From NCBI GenBank assembly GCA_016187935.1, contig JACPIU010000014.1, positions 147,688 to 211,687 of the forward strand: a stretch of DNA of 64,000 nt, written 5' to 3'. Positions 43,665 to 53,454 of this stretch are shown piece after piece. The number at the start of each line of letters is the position of its first letter. The first letter of the stretch is position 1. Made by a program: the position numbers and the translations under genes. The stretch comes from Bdellovibrio sp. GTDB taxonomy: Bacteria; Bdellovibrionota; Bacteriovoracia; Bacteriovoracales; Bacteriovoracaceae. The notes beneath the pieces are model-generated. The model was not told the DNA's origin, searched no databases, and saw only the letters and a list, made by a program, of their open reading frames with translations.

Positions 43665-45652
43665 TCGTAAACCATCGAGACAGCATAGATGGGGTGCTCT
43701 AAAAATAATGTGAATTTCTTTATAAGCGTGATTTCAAATAACATGAAGCCTATCCCAAGAAAGGAAAAGTAAAGAATTGGAAAAGAAATCAATTTTAGGC
43801 CCTGCTTGTCGTTCGCTCTGGAAAAATACCAAAAGGAGGGAATCAGAATAAAAAAAAGCGAGGCGATCAGAGAGATGAGCAAGGTCAACCATTCCAACAA
43901 ATGGCTCCATTCGACCATCATCTTACCGGAAGAAGAGGGTGAGCGTAACAACTCGATAAGGGTATTCATTTTCATGAATTGTGAGAAAAATGGGCGATCA
44001 TCACTCGGAGGACTGAGATCATATTTATATGTTTTTGTGACGTTGATATTGTTAACAATTGCTTGCGCTAATAAAAAGTCCAGAGGTTCGTGATAGACAT
44101 GGAATTGATTAGTCTCTTCTTTGGCCAGGCCCGGTAAATAGACAAGATCAAAGGCCCGTGTTTTTGCAAATTCTCTGATTGTCCTGATCTGCTGATGGGT
44201 CAGAGGGGCCTTTGAAAGTATTAGAAATGATGTTTGAATATCACGAAGTAAGGCAAGATGTTTCCCCGGCCCTTGTATCCCTTTTTTTTTCAATAATTCC
44301 ACGCAGAGACTTAAAAGGCGGACAGAATCTTTTGGCGGAAAAGAGACCCATCTTGATATTGTGAACAGACCATGAGGCGTTAATAGATCAAACACCCGAT
44401 TGAAAGATTCGTGCGTGAGCATATAGTCAGTTTCCACAGCGTAAGCACTGCTCATCTGTCCTATCTGTGATTGCCATAATGTAAAATGAATGATGTCATA
44501 GTTGAACTTTGATCTATTGATAAAATTTCGACCATCAACCGCATGAAAATTAATTTTCTCATTATTAAAAAGTCCTGCATTATAGTAGGCCATATCATTT
44601 TGCAGAATTTCCACAAGCATTAAATTACTTAAGACGACGTCGATATTCTTAAAGCCTTGTAAAAGCGCATGATGAGCGCTACTTCCTCCTCCCTCACCGA
44701 TGATCAATATTCTTTCCCGTTGCTGACTTATCTCATATGGAAGGGCATTAAGAGTAAAATCGTAATAGGCAACTTTTTGCCAGAGATCGGAAATTTTATC
44801 AATGGCAATAAAATGATCTCCATTCAAATAAATTCCTATTTGCTCTGGGATATTGTCGCCAAAATTGAGACTTAACCCTGGCACAAATCGAAAAGGTACT
44901 TCGGGACTTTTGAGAACTGTAATTCTGGTGGAATCTCCATCTTTTTCTTTTATGACCTCTACTCCGGGAAATTGCTTCATCTGTGACAATGGCTTAAAGG
45001 CAGAAGCTTTTAGTTCAAGATGTCCTGCTGGCCAGATGAAGTTGGTCAAGACACAGAAAAAAAGAGGTAATGAGGCCAAACGCTTTCTGGCAGTTTTGGT
45101 CAAGAGTATAAAAGCGGAAATGATAAATCCAATCGAGCATAATATAATAAAGGATCTTTCGACTTTAAAATAATTTAAAAATAAAATGGGGGCCAAAGAA
45201 CCGACACCTGAACCCAGCAGATCATAGAAGTATATGCGGGCCCCTTCTGTCTTTCTCCCCAAATAATAACTTCCGATAAAAGTTCTCGCGCAAAGAGTTG
45301 GTAATGAGAGAAGAGTAAAGGCCAGAGCAAAATATAAAAATTGGTCTTTACTCCATGCTATCTCCGCAGGATTCAGGGGGAGTTTTTGAAAAACAAGAAA
45401 ACAAAAAAATCCAAGCCACGAGTAAAGAAATGCCAAGATAATGCGAATTCTATTCGCCTTTTCTTCCATATATAGTTTAAGTTTCAGATGATAGAGTACG
45501 ATGCCACTCATGCCATATCCCAGCATGGATAAGGCAATGACAAAGGTTACCAAGGGTGCCCATTGTATTATTGATAAAATTTTCATCAGAAGAATTTGGT
45601 AAGAGAGACTGATCGCAGACATTAGAAAAATGGGGAGATGATTCATTATCAT
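43655..45652 (-). CDS. Membrane protein with spermidine synthase-like domain, broken at a T7 run
   Basis: 665 residues. Six or so N-terminal helices (FLMSAISLSYQILLMKILSI; FVIALSMLGYGMSGIVLY) precede a soluble aminopropyltransferase-like domain with the SAM-binding RILIIGEGGGSSAHHALLQG and later VDGRNFINRS...YDIIHFTL, then more helices. Fusions of membrane segments with a SpeE-like domain are known and widespread; their reaction is often unproven. The frame ends early at VYDFF after seven Ts, and the remaining helices continue in another frame (see 43266). Its ATG overlaps the stop of the PCMT gene by 4 bases. The gene looks AT-rich. Confidence 0.75.
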   Translation of the reverse strand: MIMNHLPIFLMSAISLSYQILLMKILSIIQWAPLVTFVIALSMLGYGMSGIVLYHLKLKLYMEEKANRIRIILAFLYSWLGFFCFLVFQKLPLNPAEIAWSKDQFLYFALAFTLLSLPTLCARTFIGSYYLGRKTEGARIYFYDLLGSGVGSLAPILFLNYFKVERSFIILCSIGFIISAFILLTKTARKRLASLPLFFCVLTNFIWPAGHLELKASAFKPLSQMKQFPGVEVIKEKDGDSTRITVLKSPEVPFRFVPGLSLNFGDNIPEQIGIYLNGDHFIAIDKISDLWQKVAYYDFTLNALPYEISQQRERILIIGEGGGSSAHHALLQGFKNIDVVLSNLMLVEILQNDMAYYNAGLFNNEKINFHAVDGRNFINRSKFNYDIIHFTLWQSQIGQMSSAYAVETDYMLTHESFNRVFDLLTPHGLFTISRWVSFPPKDSVRLLSLCVELLKKKGIQGPGKHLALLRDIQTSFLILSKAPLTHQQIRTIREFAKTRAFDLVYLPGLAKEETNQFHVYHEPLDFLLAQAIVNNINVTKTYKYDLSPPSDDRPFFSQFMKMNTLIELLRSPSSSGKMMVEWSHLLEWLTLLISLIASLFFILIPSFWYFSRANDKQGLKLISFPILYFSFLGIGFMLFEITLIKKFTLFLEHPIYAVSMVYDFF

Positions 45653-46374
45653 TTTTCTCTTACCATCGGCACAAATCGGACAGGAAGAATGTTTCTTGAA
45701 CGAAAACCATCACTTGTTTTGGTCAACAGAATTAGATTTTGGGTTTGGTAGGCCCCTCCCACCGGTATCACCATCTTGCCGCCTTCTTTTAACTGTTTTA
45801 GGAGTGGGGGAGGAATATGCGAGCTGGCAGCAGTGACAATGATAGCGTCATAGGGGGCATGCTGAGTAAGCCCGATATAACCATCTCCAATATAAGAAAA
45901 AATATTTTGATATCCAAATTTTTGAAAGATATCTTGGGCCTTCTTTGCCAAGCTTGGAATAATTTCTATGGTATGGACTTCTTTTGCCAGACGCGAAAGG
46001 ATGGCCGCTTGATGACCGGAGCCTGTGCCGATTTCTAAAACTGTATGGGTAGGTGAAATTTTCAAAAGCTCAGTCATAAGAGCGACGATCAGAGGTTGAG
46101 AGATCGTTTGCCCGTGACCAATCGAGAGGGGGCGATTTTCATAGGCAAAGGGTCTTAAGTCCGGCGGAACAAATTGTTCTCTCGGCGTATTTTTAATGGC
46201 GCTATAAACTGATGCTGATAATTCGGAAATCCCGGTATGGCCCTCAAGGGATTTGATTTCTTTATTGATAATATCGAGAAGATGATTTCTTTGACTCTCA
46301 TAATTGACAGTTTCAAAGACTCCTGAATTAACCAAAAACGCCGCGATTAAGACAAATACTCTGATCATAGTCAT
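45649..46374 (-). CDS. pcm: Exported protein-L-isoaspartate O-methyltransferase
   Basis: 241 residues. The PCMT core is clear: TPREQFVPPDLRPFAYEN, the conserved IGHGQTISQPLIVALM, the SAM-binding VLEIGTGSGHQAAILS, then HTIEIIPSLAKKA and a C-terminal VIPVGG. Unlike the usual cytoplasmic enzyme it begins with a hydrophobic signal-like segment (VFVLIAAFLVNSGVFE), so it is probably periplasmic. It methylates damaged Asp/Asn residues using SAM. It is coupled to the aminopropyltransferase-like gene and divergent from metK, which makes SAM. Periplasmic action would need SAM outside the inner membrane, an open question. Confidence 0.88.
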   Translation of the reverse strand: MTMIRVFVLIAAFLVNSGVFETVNYESQRNHLLDIINKEIKSLEGHTGISELSASVYSAIKNTPREQFVPPDLRPFAYENRPLSIGHGQTISQPLIVALMTELLKISPTHTVLEIGTGSGHQAAILSRLAKEVHTIEIIPSLAKKAQDIFQKFGYQNIFSYIGDGYIGLTQHAPYDAIIVTAASSHIPPPLLKQLKEGGKMVIPVGGAYQTQNLILLTKTSDGFRSRNILPVRFVPMVREK

Positions 46375-46471
46375 ACGTTAGCATCGGTTGCAAGCGTAGA
46401 AATGATATGAATCACTTCTAGGTATCGATTATCCTAGTTTGTGAAATTCTGTTCTCCATTAGAATTTTAAA

Positions 46472-47674
46472 ATGAGAGAAAATAGCTCTTGGCGCTCAAA
46501 AAAGTTTCTTTTTACATCAGAGAGTGTTGTTGAAGGTCATCCTGATAAAATATGTGATCAAATCAGTGACGCGGTCTTGGATGAAGTTTTGCGAAATGAC
46601 CCAAGGGGGCATGTCGCCTGCGAATGTCTGGTCACGACGGAATTGCTCCATGTCGCAGGCGAGGTTTTGTCAGATGTGCCACTCGATATTGATAAGATCG
46701 CCAGATCAGTCATCGCCGATATTGGATATTTAGATGAGAAGTTGGGTTTCAGTGCGACGACCTGTCGGATTATCAACTCTCTGCAAACACAGAGTGAAGA
46801 TATTGTTTTGGGTATTAGTGAATCGATGGAAGCGAGAAATCATCCACGCGACAGTTTTGACCTTGTTGGTGCCGGCGATCAGGGGATGATGATTGGGTAT
46901 GCTACAAATGAAAGTTCTAATTATTTGCCTTTGCCTATTAATCTCGCTCACCAATTAGCACAAAACTTGGCGGCGGTGAGAAAAACGAAACTTTTACCCT
47001 ATCTCCGTCCTGATGGTAAAACGCAAGTAACCGTTGAGTACGAACATGGCAAAGTTCAGAGGGTGGATACGATTATTGTCTCGGCCCAACATGGTCCGGA
47101 CATTGCCCAAGAGATGTTACGCCATGACATTTTAAATAATGTCATCCTCAAGTCAATTCCCGCTTATTTGATTGATAGTTCCACAAAAATATATATAAAT
47201 CCCACCGGACGTTTTGTTAAAGGCGGACCGCATGGAGATACCGGCCTAACCGGGAGAAAAATCCTGGTTGACACTTACGGCGGGATGTCCAGGCATGGCG
47301 GCGGATGCTTCTCGGGAAAAGATCCAACAAAAGTTGATCGTAGCGGAGCTTATATGCTCCGCTATGTGGCAAAAAATCTGGTGGCCGCGGGAGTTGCAGA
47401 TACTCTTGAACTCCAGGTGGCCTATTCTATCGCTAGAGCAAATCCCGTTTCTCTCATGATTGAAACATTTGGGACGGGAAACATTCCGGATGAAAAAATT
47501 CGGGAGATTATCGATCATAAGTTTGATCTGCGTCCAGCTGCCATTATTGAAAGATTAAATTTGCAAAGACCCATCTATCGAAGAACGACAAATTATGGGC
47601 ATTTTGGACGGGAGGAAGATTTTTTTACCTGGGAATTTTTAGATATGGTGGATGAAATAAAAAAATATCTTTAA
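46472..47674 (+). CDS. metK: S-adenosylmethionine synthetase
   Basis: 400 residues, the normal length. Signatures: [20 protein letters not shown] with the ATP-binding His, [13 protein letters not shown], the phosphate-binding loop [16 protein letters not shown] (Cys where Ala is usual), and [12 protein letters not shown]. It joins methionine and ATP to make SAM with release of phosphate and pyrophosphate. The 97 bases upstream, shared with the divergent pcm gene, contain GAAATGAT/ATCACTTC (46399-46418) and CTAGG/CCTAG (46418-46437) inverted repeats but no SAM riboswitch I can recognise. marC follows after 37 bases. Confidence 0.97.
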   Translation: MRENSSWRSKKFLFTSESVVEGHPDKICDQISDAVLDEVLRNDPRGHVACECLVTTELLHVAGEVLSDVPLDIDKIARSVIADIGYLDEKLGFSATTCRIINSLQTQSEDIVLGISESMEARNHPRDSFDLVGAGDQGMMIGYATNESSNYLPLPINLAHQLAQNLAAVRKTKLLPYLRPDGKTQVTVEYEHGKVQRVDTIIVSAQHGPDIAQEMLRHDILNNVILKSIPAYLIDSSTKIYINPTGRFVKGGPHGDTGLTGRKILVDTYGGMSRHGGGCFSGKDPTKVDRSGAYMLRYVAKNLVAAGVADTLELQVAYSIARANPVSLMIETFGTGNIPDEKIREIIDHKFDLRPAAIIERLNLQRPIYRRTTNYGHFGREEDFFTWEFLDMVDEIKKYL

Positions 47675-47711
47675 AGGACAGGAACTGATGCAAGTGTTAT
47701 AATAGCGAGTA

Positions 47712-48299
47712 ATGCAAACTTTTCTGCTGACTTTTATTCCCTTATTCGTTGCCATTGATGTTTTTGGTGTCTTGCCAACCTTTTCTGCTCTGACCGAACG
47801 CTTGGAAGAACGGCAACGTGCCCAGGTTGCGCTCAAGTCTTGTTTTGTATCGCTCATTGTGGGTGGACTCTTTGTGGTTTTTGGAAATGCTGTTTTCATC
47901 TTTTTGGGTATTACCCAATTTGATTTTATGGTGGGAGGGGGGATATTGCTCTTTTTAATTTCTGTCAGTGATATTCTGGGGGCCAATTTGGAGGGAAGAC
48001 GGGTGGAAGGGGATGAACTCGCTATTGTTCCCCTGGCCATGCCGCTTATTTTAGGGCCGGCGAGTATCACCACCTTGATCTTGATTTCATCTCAATTTTC
48101 AAAATGTTGGGCGCTCTCTTCCCTGGTTATTAATATTTTTCTCGTGTACGTGGCCTTTTTGTTATCCAGTCGTATCCAAAAGTTTCTTGGGAAAGGTACA
48201 AATCTCGCCATCGGAAAGATTGCCTCACTCTTTTTGATGGCCATCGCAGTGATGATGGTGAGAAAGGGTATCTATGGAATTTTGGGGATCGTGAGCTGA
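47712..48299 (+). CDS. MarC family integral membrane protein
   Basis: 195 residues with six hydrophobic segments. The family signature IVPLAMPLILGPASITTLIL is intact, as are the N-terminal FIPLFVAIDVFGVLP and the GGGILLFLISVSDIL helix. MarC proteins are inner-membrane proteins of unproven function, once linked in error to multidrug resistance. It lies downstream of metK in the same direction and may be cotranscribed. The 200 bases after it contain a near-palindromic AAAAAGGGCCTTTTTT stretch around 48398-48413 with no loop. Confidence 0.88.
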   Translation: MQTFLLTFIPLFVAIDVFGVLPTFSALTERLEERQRAQVALKSCFVSLIVGGLFVVFGNAVFIFLGITQFDFMVGGGILLFLISVSDILGANLEGRRVEGDELAIVPLAMPLILGPASITTLILISSQFSKCWALSSLVINIFLVYVAFLLSSRIQKFLGKGTNLAIGKIASLFLMAIAVMMVRKGIYGILGIVS

Positions 48300-48499
48300 G
48301 TATCGGGCCAACTGTAAGGAGATATTAGAATTCTTACATTGGCATCCAAAATTCAAAGTCCCACCTAATAGACCGAAAATATTGATTTTTTTGTGATTAA
48401 AAAGGGCCTTTTTTGGACTCAGTAAAAATTTTACGCCCCACTCTGACACCAGCAGTTCCCTTGGTATGTTCGTGCATCGCATTTTCTTGGGGGATGTTT

Positions 48500-49591
48500 A
48501 TGAAGGTGGGAAGTTTAAAGAAATTGGTGGGGCCTGTGGTGGCGGCATTATTATTGGCCGGATGTGGCCAGCAATCCTCCACTGAACTTCAAGTGAATGC
48601 CGCGAAGGTTGTGGGGGGCACACCGGTATCAAGTGAAGACTTCAAGCATGTTGTCGGTTTAGTGCGAAACGGGCGCATCTTTTGCTCGGGCAGCTTAATC
48701 GAATCCAAAAAAATCTTGACTGCCGGGCATTGCGTGACGAATTTTGAAATCGACACGCGTGAGGCGTTTGAGAAGCTTTTTGATGATGTTATGGAAGAAG
48801 TTAGAGCTGGCTTAGCTGGACAGGATATAAGCGTTTTTAATAATGCTTCTTTGCCACAAAAGCGCGAACTCTTTAAGGCGGCATTACGTCGGGTCATTCG
48901 AAATGATGCCAAGGCCATCAAAGTCTATGTTGGTTCTTCCGCCGCTGGTGGATTAGAGACCGGACTCGATGTGGTTGCCGATGTGGATTTGTCCGAGGGG
49001 GGCTTGGCCTATATGGAAGCGAGTGTTTTAAAGTTCACGAACTTGGCCCTTCCCGAAGATTTTACTGTGGAATATTCAGCTTCTTTTGACTATGCCCATA
49101 TGACGCTTAAAACCACCTTACCAGCAGTTACTCCCGTGCCTGTCATCAGTGCCGATGAGCACGCCGACAATGTGCTCTTGGGGCAAGATGTGAGAGTGGT
49201 GGGATTTGGTTTGAAAGTCGACGGACGTTTTGTCACCTCCGCGCGGTCGATAGTGAAGGAATTGGAAGATAAAATTGCTGCCGAGTTGGATGTTGATAAG
49301 AAAAAGCAATTGCAGACAGAGTTGGCCAAGGAGAAGGCGTTGTATCGCGCCTTCTTGACCTTGTATTTCATGTCGGGAAATAAAAATATGGTTGATCTTA
49401 AATTAGAAAATTACCACCACATGGAGATAACTTTGACTAAGAAAGGATCACCACTGGCCGGCGCCTGTAGTGGCGATAGCGGGGGGCCTGCGCTGGTCAA
49501 GTTGCACAACGGTGAATGGCGTCAGTTGGGAGTTGTGGTCACCGTTGATTACTGCGGCAATAAAACCAATGTCTCACCTCAGTTTAGATAA
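48500..49591 (+). CDS. Trypsin-like serine protease lipoprotein
   Basis: About 363 residues from ATG 48500 (GGGGG 6 bases upstream). The signal has a lipobox (ALLLAGC). VVGGTPVSS is the classical mature start. The triad is visible: His in ILTAGHCVTN, a likely Asp in FDYAHMTLKTTLP and Ser in GACSGDSGGPALV. Two insertions, about 70 residues after His and about 60 between Asp and Ser (KIAAELDVDKKKQLQTELAK, coiled-coil-like), make it longer than trypsin. It ends at VSPQFR, some residues short of the usual C-terminal helix. S1 lipoproteins of this kind are common in predatory bacteria. A terminator follows. Confidence 0.88.
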   Translation: MKVGSLKKLVGPVVAALLLAGCGQQSSTELQVNAAKVVGGTPVSSEDFKHVVGLVRNGRIFCSGSLIESKKILTAGHCVTNFEIDTREAFEKLFDDVMEEVRAGLAGQDISVFNNASLPQKRELFKAALRRVIRNDAKAIKVYVGSSAAGGLETGLDVVADVDLSEGGLAYMEASVLKFTNLALPEDFTVEYSASFDYAHMTLKTTLPAVTPVPVISADEHADNVLLGQDVRVVGFGLKVDGRFVTSARSIVKELEDKIAAELDVDKKKQLQTELAKEKALYRAFLTLYFMSGNKNMVDLKLENYHHMEITLTKKGSPLAGACSGDSGGPALVKLHNGEWRQLGVVVTVDYCGNKTNVSPQFR

Positions 49592-49631
49592 CCGGTGTTG
49601 AAAATTTCTTGAGAGTTCTATGAGAGTTTCC

Positions 49632-49677
49632 CGGGGCCCCTTTAGGTGAGCAATCCCTTGGGGGCCCGTCTTCTTTT
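49632..49677 (+). terminator. Probable terminator after the serine protease gene
   Basis: CGGG(G)CCCC (49632-49640) pairs with GGGGCCCG (49661-49668), eight pairs with one bulged G, followed by TCTTCTTTTC. The T run is interrupted, so strength is uncertain. Confidence 0.55.
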
Positions 49678-49737
49678 CAAGATTGACGAAATCATCAAGA
49701 TTGCCAGACAATTCCATCAAATTTTGTGAGGTGGAAC

Positions 49738-52359
49738 TTGGCACGCATTTTTTTAATTTTTTCAGCCTTGTGGTTGTTTTCTGTAAATGCATTTTGCGCA
49801 TTACCATTTGTGCCACATCCTGCGGATGACAATTTAACTGCTTCTTTTGCCGTCTTTAGAAAGGGACAGGTTCATTCGGTCTCTTATAGGTTGCATTTTG
49901 AATTTAAAAAAGAAAGTGAGACCTATAACGGCAAGGCCATTATAAATGTTGAATTAAACCGTATAGACGCTCCGTTATCACTGGATTTCTTATGGAAAAA
50001 AATTCATGCTGTGAAAGTTAATGAACGGCCACTCTCTCAATTCAAAACTGGAAAAGGACACTTTGAAATTCCCGCGCGTAGCTTATCTCGTCATTTGATG
50101 ATTGAAGTGAATTACACCAATGCTTTTAGTGTCACAGGAGACGGTGTATCGAAAAGCAAAGACCCTGAAGATCAAGCGGAGTATATCGCCACTGATTTTG
50201 AACCTTATAGGGCCCATACTCTTTTTCCATGTTTTGATCAACCTGATCTCAAGGCCACTTACCAGGTATCTGTGGTAACTCCTAAAGATTGGAAGGCCAT
50301 TTCCAATGATTTGATTGATCAGAAAAGTGAAAGCGGCGAAATGACCACATCTTATTTTAAAAAAACCAAACCCTTTAGTACCTATCTTTTCTTTTTAGGC
50401 GTAGGACCATATGAAGAATGGAATGACCAGTTGGGAGATATTCCTCTTTTCTTATATGCACGAAAGTCTTTGGCCAAGTATGTCGATTATGAACGGATTT
50501 TCGAAGTGACAAAAAAGGGTTTGAATTTTTATAGTGAATATTTTGAAGTCCCTTTTCCTTTTTCGAAATATGGTCAGATTTTTATCCCAGAGTTTTCATG
50601 GAGCGGAATGGAAAATCCTGGTGCGATTGCTCTGCATGAAAAAAATATCTTCCGCGATGCCGTCTCTAAAACTCGCATGGATAGAAGGGACAATCTTATC
50701 TTACACGAGATGGCCCATATGTGGTTTGGAGATCTTGTTACCATGAAATGGTGGAACGATCTCTGGCTCAACGAGAGTTTTGCCAGTTTTATTGCTACGG
50801 TTGCCATGGATCAGGCCATGGGGGCCAAAAGCGCATGGCTTGATTTTGCCGATGAGAAAGAATGGGGCCATTGGCAAGATCAACTCGTGACCACTCATCC
50901 AATTGAAACGGTTGTCCCCGATACTCGAACTGCTCGGGGGAATTTCGATGGGATTACCTATGCAAAAGGCTCCGCCTCTTTAAAGCAACTGCATTTCTTT
51001 GTAGGTTCGGCCAGTTTTCGCAGAGGTTTAAATTCATATTTTAAAAAATTTTCATTCCAAAATTCTGATCGCCAGGATTTTATAGAACACATCGGCCAGA
51101 GTTCAAATGTTAATTTGAATAGCTGGGTGAAGAGTTGGTTGCAGAAGGCAGGTGCTAATCGTGTGCAGGTCGATTGGGGGTGTCACGAAAATAAAATAAG
51201 TCATTTCATTCTCAACCAGAGTCCCAGCTCATCGGGAATACTTTCGCCCCATCGAACAAGAATAGGATTGTTTAATTATTCCACTCTGGGGACCTTCAAG
51301 TTGGAGCATTCCCAAGAGGTGACCTATAGTGATAAACGGACTGAAGTGGCTGGGTTATTGGGCAAAGCGTGCCCTGATTTTGTATATTCCAATCTGGATG
51401 ATCATGATTACGCTCTTTTTTCTTTGGACCCGATTTCTCTTTCTGCCGTGAAGCGATACCTGGGGAAGGGGTTTGAAGATCCACTTCTTCGGCTCATGCT
51501 ATGGATGAACTTGGGACAAATGGTGCGCGATAGCGCATTATCACCATCTGATTATTTTGAGACGGTTCTGAACGCCTTGGAGTCCGAATCAGAAGAAATG
51601 CTTTTAGGGATTATCCTGGGACGTCATGGATTAATCGGATCTCAATACAAAACATATCTCACCTTAAAGCAACGGAGCTTGATGGCGCTTAAATTTGAAA
51701 ATCTGCTTTGGAAGCGCCTTGAGACAGCCAAACCAGGTAGTAATTCTCAGTTATTATTTTTGGATTTTTTTCTTGATGTTGTGCAAACCAAAGAGTTCCT
51801 TGACCGTCTTGCCTTTCTTCTTGAGGGTAAATTTTCGTTGAAAGGTATTGAACTCGGTCCGGAAAGAAGATGGGCCGTTATTCAAGCGCTTAGTCGCAGT
51901 GGCGATTCACGCGCCAAGGGTCTTATTTTGGCAGAAGAAAAACGTGATCCATCGGTAACCGGGATTCGCTCCGCTTACAGTGCCAAGGTATCCGTTCCCA
52001 ACCTTGCAAGTAAAATGCAATATTGGAAAGAATTTCAGACGCCTGGAAAATTAGGACAGAACTTGCTGGATGACGGTTCTTCTGAATTTCACCATGAAAA
52101 CTTTCCAGAAATATCCAAATCTTTTATCAAACCATTTTTCAACAAAGTCACCAGCATGGATTGGAAAGAAAACGACAATTTGGTGAGCATCTATTTTGAA
52201 AATCTTTTTCCTGCATCTCTATGTTCTAAAGATTTGTTGCGCCAGAGCGTGACATGGTTAAAGCGCAGCCGCAATCTGACCTCGCTGGCCAAGCGGGCCT
52301 GGTTAGAGGCCAATGATGAACTTTCTCGTTGTGTGCGAATTCAAAGTGCCGCCAAGTGA
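49738..52359 (+). CDS. Exported M1 family aminopeptidase
   Basis: About 873 residues. TTG 49738 is favoured over GTG 49726 because GAGGTGG lies 5-7 bases before it. A signal peptide (ARIFLIFSALWLFSVNAFCA) follows. The zinc site HEMAHMWFGD...NESFAS (His near 323 and 327, Glu near 346) and the exopeptidase motif GMEN (WSGMENPGAI) are intact. The C-terminal 400 residues form a helical domain like that of PepN. It removes N-terminal residues from peptides; export suggests use of peptides outside the cytoplasm, as for nutrient uptake. It ends 16 bases from a converging gene. Confidence 0.93.
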   Translation: MARIFLIFSALWLFSVNAFCALPFVPHPADDNLTASFAVFRKGQVHSVSYRLHFEFKKESETYNGKAIINVELNRIDAPLSLDFLWKKIHAVKVNERPLSQFKTGKGHFEIPARSLSRHLMIEVNYTNAFSVTGDGVSKSKDPEDQAEYIATDFEPYRAHTLFPCFDQPDLKATYQVSVVTPKDWKAISNDLIDQKSESGEMTTSYFKKTKPFSTYLFFLGVGPYEEWNDQLGDIPLFLYARKSLAKYVDYERIFEVTKKGLNFYSEYFEVPFPFSKYGQIFIPEFSWSGMENPGAIALHEKNIFRDAVSKTRMDRRDNLILHEMAHMWFGDLVTMKWWNDLWLNESFASFIATVAMDQAMGAKSAWLDFADEKEWGHWQDQLVTTHPIETVVPDTRTARGNFDGITYAKGSASLKQLHFFVGSASFRRGLNSYFKKFSFQNSDRQDFIEHIGQSSNVNLNSWVKSWLQKAGANRVQVDWGCHENKISHFILNQSPSSSGILSPHRTRIGLFNYSTLGTFKLEHSQEVTYSDKRTEVAGLLGKACPDFVYSNLDDHDYALFSLDPISLSAVKRYLGKGFEDPLLRLMLWMNLGQMVRDSALSPSDYFETVLNALESESEEMLLGIILGRHGLIGSQYKTYLTLKQRSLMALKFENLLWKRLETAKPGSNSQLLFLDFFLDVVQTKEFLDRLAFLLEGKFSLKGIELGPERRWAVIQALSRSGDSRAKGLILAEEKRDPSVTGIRSAYSAKVSVPNLASKMQYWKEFQTPGKLGQNLLDDGSSEFHHENFPEISKSFIKPFFNKVTSMDWKENDNLVSIYFENLFPASLCSKDLLRQSVTWLKRSRNLTSLAKRAWLEANDELSRCVRIQSAAK

Positions 52360-52374
52360 TGTTATATGAGGAGT

Positions 52375-53379
52375 TTAACTTAGATTCTCGATCAGATATG
52401 CTAAACAATCATCCTTGGCGACGCGTATATCTTTTGTAAGCATGGCGGGAGTGAAATCTTCAGTCACGACCAAATTGTTTTGTTTTTGACAAAAGTATTT
52501 TGGGGTTACGTTCTGACCTAAGTTGTCGACGACTTGTAAGTAACATTGATGGCCCAAGGCCCTTGGTAGTTTTGCAAAAATGGTGCCTTTTTTGACTCGC
52601 TCAAAGTTAAATTGCTCCAGTTCTGGAGGAAAAGAAAGATCAGAGGTGGAAGAATCACTGAAGTTGAAATCGATCTCGAGCCCCTGCGGAAGAAGAATTC
52701 GACCGACTGTTTGAAAAGGGGAAAGTTTATCATCGCGTAAAGCTACTTGCTCCAAAGAGTCCAAAGATAAAACTTTCTCTAAGTAACGAGTGAGAAGGCC
52801 AACACCAATCTGGTCTCCGCTTTTGCCACATTCAAGGGTGACTGAGGTACAAAATTGGGAAAAGGCGATCGACTGGGCCTGATGGGGTTTTTCAAAGAAG
52901 AGAATTTTATCGCTAAATAAAGAAGCCAAGGCGACAGTGGCGCGATCACGTTTGTTGATGCAGGCATAATAGGGATTGTCTCCAGTGTTGTTGTGCATAT
53001 CAATGCTGGCCCAGACATGATTGGATTTGGCAAAGTTTATTACCTCGGCCGCCATCTGTTCTTCAGGCGTTTTTCCTCCTGCCCAAATTCGATTAAAGTC
53101 GGGCCCGTTAGGGAGTTGGCGAAGTCCTTTTGAAGCTGCAGTCACATTACCGAAAAAAAGAACGAGAGAGCGGGGAAGTGGCTTCGTGTTTTTTAAAAAG
53201 TTCAGTACGGCATAAAAGCTGGATGTTTCATTGCCATGTAACAGGCATGACAGGAAAAGGGGATTCTTTCTTTTACCTTCCAAACAAATCAATGTCCCGT
53301 TGGGAAACAACCGACTTAAATTCGTGGGTGTACAGGTAAAAAAATCAACAGGGAGATGATTAAGAATGCGTAAGTTCAT
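52375..53379 (-). CDS. Succinylglutamate desuccinylase/aspartoacylase family hydrolase
   Basis: 334 residues with no signal peptide. The zinc carboxypeptidase-like core is present: His48 and Glu51 in LLHGNETSS, Arg in GPDFNRIW, the third zinc His in IDMHNNTG and the catalytic Glu in VTLECGKSG. The family contains AstE, aspartoacylase and murein or peptide amidases. The exact substrate cannot be told from sequence. No arginine-degradation (ast) genes are nearby, so AstE itself is unlikely. The last 100 residues form a beta domain as in aspartoacylase. Confidence 0.85.
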   Translation of the reverse strand: MNLRILNHLPVDFFTCTPTNLSRLFPNGTLICLEGKRKNPLFLSCLLHGNETSSFYAVLNFLKNTKPLPRSLVLFFGNVTAASKGLRQLPNGPDFNRIWAGGKTPEEQMAAEVINFAKSNHVWASIDMHNNTGDNPYYACINKRDRATVALASLFSDKILFFEKPHQAQSIAFSQFCTSVTLECGKSGDQIGVGLLTRYLEKVLSLDSLEQVALRDDKLSPFQTVGRILLPQGLEIDFNFSDSSTSDLSFPPELEQFNFERVKKGTIFAKLPRALGHQCYLQVVDNLGQNVTPKYFCQKQNNLVVTEDFTPAMLTKDIRVAKDDCLAYLIENLS

Positions 53380-53454
53380 AGTGGATGAACGTTATCAAGT
53401 CGGGATAATTCATGCAATGTTCAAATTGAATCAGATCGTCTATGATTGACTTCT

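Noticed and set aside
46375..46471. SAM riboswitch before metK
   Set aside because: Only 97 bases with two short inverted repeats; no conserved SAM-I or SAM-II core could be recognised.
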